A stretch of DNA of 64,000 nt from JANWHV01 sp035534995 (GTDB lineage: Bacteria > Chloroflexota > UBA5177 > JANWHV01): positions 1-64,000 of the forward strand of contig DATLQX010000056.1 in the NCBI GenBank assembly GCA_035534995.1. Direction: 5' to 3'. The notes under the pieces were generated by a model. The model was not told where the DNA came from and made no database searches. It was given only the letters and a program-made list of their open reading frames with translations. Numbering within the stretch: position 1 is the first letter of the stretch; each line of letters opens with the position of its first letter. Of this stretch, positions 62,502-64,000 are shown piece after piece. The position numbers and the translations under genes are program-made.

Positions 62502-63080
62502 TTAGCGTGATCGCTTGAGTTCATAAAAGTTTGGCTGCCGCAGCATCCAGGAGGAGTGTTCCCAGAGATCGAGGGCAGCCTGGCCCATTGGCGGCTCCTG
62601 GATGATGGGACCGTAGAAGCCAAAGTCCAGATCGTCCACCACCAGCCAGGGAACCCCGAATGCCTCCAGCCGGCGTACGACATCATCATGCTCCTGGAGC
62701 ACGGCACGGTTCACCGCCGGGTCGCTCAACGCCCGCTCCAGGAAGGTGGGATCAAGCTCCGCCTCGGCGACCGCCGCTCGCACCACCGCGGGGTTCGCCA
62801 GTTCCTGCTCGCGTTCGTGGCGGGCTCGACCAAGGGTTAGGTACAGGCGATCGATCGCCGCTTCCCCGCCTTCTTTCCGGGCTAACCATAGGGCACGCAG
62901 TGCCGCGTCGGCCTCTCTGGCGGCCGGCCCCGGCTGGGCCTGGTCGCTATTGATCTCATGCAGCGAGAACAGTTTCCAGTGAAGGGTGATCGCCCCTTGC
63001 CGTTGCACCTCGCGGGCCCACAGCGAGGTTTTCCAGGCCCAGGGACACCGAGGATCGAAGTAGAAGGTGAGGTTGGTCAT
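62502..63080 (-). CDS. DsbA-family thioredoxin-fold protein with single-Cys CPWA motif
   Basis: 192 aa from ATG 63080, with GGGAGG upstream. TFYFDPRCPWAWKTSLWARE shows the mycothiol/nitroreductase-type DsbA fold with CPWA replacing CxxC; the second Cys is missing. The C-terminal FGVPWLVVDDLDFGFYGPII has the cis-Pro loop. No signal peptide, so cytoplasmic. A one-Cys site suggests glutathione/mycothiol-S-transferase-like or isomerase chemistry rather than disulphide formation. It ends 7 bp before the glgB start. Confidence 0.78.
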   Translation of the reverse strand: MTNLTFYFDPRCPWAWKTSLWAREVQRQGAITLHWKLFSLHEINSDQAQPGPAAREADAALRALWLARKEGGEAAIDRLYLTLGRARHEREQELANPAVVRAAVAEAELDPTFLERALSDPAVNRAVLQEHDDVVRRLEAFGVPWLVVDDLDFGFYGPIIQEPPMGQAALDLWEHSSWMLRQPNFYELKRSR

Positions 63081-63218
63081 GCGGTTGCCTCCCACGGATA
63101 AGGTCCGGCACTCATTTCCGGTCACCCACCCGTACTTGCCAGTATGCCGTCATTACCAGAAAGGCTTCAATTTCCGTCGCGGGCGGAACCTGCGATACTA
63201 TGTCGGCAAGGAGTACGC

Positions 63219-64000
63219 ATGCCTCGAGATCTACCGATCAGTAACGGCAGGTTGCTGGTTACCTTTGACAACCACTTCCGCATCCGCGACATCTATTATC
63301 CGCACATTGGGAGCGAGAACCAAACCGCCGGCCACATTAATCGGATTGGCGTCTGGGTTGATGGAGACTTTGCCTGGCTGGATAATCCAGCCTGGGAACG
63401 CACGATGGCCTACTTACCGGGCACCCTGGTGACCAACGTGGAGGCGCGATCCGAGCGTCTGGGTCTTAGCTTGGTCTGCCATGACTGCGTGGATTTCGAC
63501 CTGCCGGTGCTGCTGCGGCAGATTCGTATCCACGATCTGCTGGGTCAGGCCCGTGACGTGCGGGTCATGTTCCACTACGACTCCTACCTCTACGAAACCG
63601 AGGTGGGCGATACGGCCTGTTACCGGCCGCAAAGCCGCTCGCTCATCTTTTACAAGCGGGAGCGCTACTTGCTGGCCAGCGGTTCCGCTTCCGCCCAGGC
63701 CGAGGCGGATCCCACGGTTCACGTGCTCCCAGGCTACACGGATCCTGGGCGGATCAAGCCGATGCCCAACGACGGCATCGCCAGTTGGGCCACCGGAACC
63801 AAAGTGATCCATCAAAGCGAGGGAACCTGGCGCGACGCCGAGGATGGGGTGCTGGAACGGAACGCGATCGCCCAGGGCTCGGTGGACGGGGTGATCGCCC
63901 TGCACGTCGCCCTGCCGCCCGGCGGGGTGTCGACCGTGCACCATTGGCTGTGCGTGGGCCGGACCATGCGCGAGGTCGAGGATCTCTCGCGTGAAGTCGA
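63219..64000 (+). CDS. GH15-type glycoside hydrolase, N-terminal part (runs off window)
   Basis: 260 codons are visible, open to the right edge. AAGGAG precedes the ATG. The sequence LPISNGRLLVTFDNHFRIRD, IYYPHIGSENQTAGHINRIG and VNVEARSERLGLSLVCHDCV is the N-terminal beta-sandwich of bacterial glucoamylase/trehalase-like GH15 proteins; the (alpha/alpha)6 catalytic barrel lies beyond the window. Likely an intracellular glucoamylase or trehalase. Divergent from the DsbA-glgB-aroQ unit. Confidence 0.85.
   Translation, partial: MPRDLPISNGRLLVTFDNHFRIRDIYYPHIGSENQTAGHINRIGVWVDGDFAWLDNPAWERTMAYLPGTLVTNVEARSERLGLSLVCHDCVDFDLPVLLRQIRIHDLLGQARDVRVMFHYDSYLYETEVGDTACYRPQSRSLIFYKRERYLLASGSASAQAEADPTVHVLPGYTDPGRIKPMPNDGIASWATGTKVIHQSEGTWRDAEDGVLERNAIAQGSVDGVIALHVALPPGGVSTVHHWLCVGRTMREVEDLSREV

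Noticed and set aside
61085..62518. Plus-strand 477-codon frame opposite glgB
   Set aside because: Antisense shadow; glgB catalytic motifs are complete on the minus strand.

Overview
The window is high-GC bacterial chromosome, densely coding and mostly operonic. I saw no rRNA, tRNA, CRISPR array or transposase. The best guess for the host is the phylum Chloroflexota. This rests on the large XRE-HTH/NB-ARC/TPR regulators, a short glucose-6-phosphate dehydrogenase, a single-unit lycopene-cyclase-domain protein, and a contractile-injection locus with DUF4157, DUF4159, DUF4255 and DUF6760 proteins. The assignment is inference, not proof.

The left third (about 0.99-23.0 kb, all on the minus strand) is an extracellular contractile injection system (eCIS, a phage-tail-like nanomachine related to Afp/PVC). 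Read 5' to 3' it encodes: a Pro/Ala-rich TPR protein and an AAA+ ATPase; a terminator and a new promoter; a YkgJ-type Cys-cluster protein; a DUF4255 cap with an extra C-terminal domain; sheath; tube 1; a T4-type tail/baseplate assembly chaperone; DUF6760; tube 2; a 1538-residue DUF4157 protein; a LysM tail-tube initiator; a VgrG-like spike; a gp25 wedge; a baseplate J protein; a tail protein I; a DUF4159 protein; and a single-pass membrane protein. No separate tape measure, tail fibre or PAAR gene is recognisable. The chaperone and DUF6760 ORFs overlap at a run of seven G in exactly the -1 register, so a programmed frameshift, known from long-tailed phages, may fuse them. The giant DUF4157 protein sits close to the position a tape measure occupies in phage tail operons.

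From 23 to 34 kb are a small Cys-rich ORF, a decayed Uma2 nuclease, two nucleotide-sugar SDR epimerases, zwf and pgi, a methyltransferase, an MFS transporter and a large XRE/NB-ARC/TPR regulator. From 34.4 to 40.7 kb lies an unusual arrangement. A 164-bp copy of the glmS 3' end (98% identical) sits 3.6 kb downstream of intact glmS, in the same orientation. The two copies bracket a second XRE/NB-ARC/TPR gene, broken by one in-frame TGA, and an NADP oxidoreductase.

The rest is mostly housekeeping: tsaC, glcF/glcD-type glycolate oxidase genes, an ECF sigma/anti-sigma pair, a lycopene cyclase domain protein, an acyltransferase, ftsH, tilS, a NYN-domain protein, a secreted L,D-transpeptidase, a LysR regulator divergent from leuC-leuD, a methyltransferase, peptidase E, a type II NADH dehydrogenase, aroQ, glgB, a DsbA-like protein and the start of a GH15-type glycoside hydrolase. 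The zwf/pgi and glgB/GH15 groups point to active hexose-phosphate and glycogen/trehalose metabolism.
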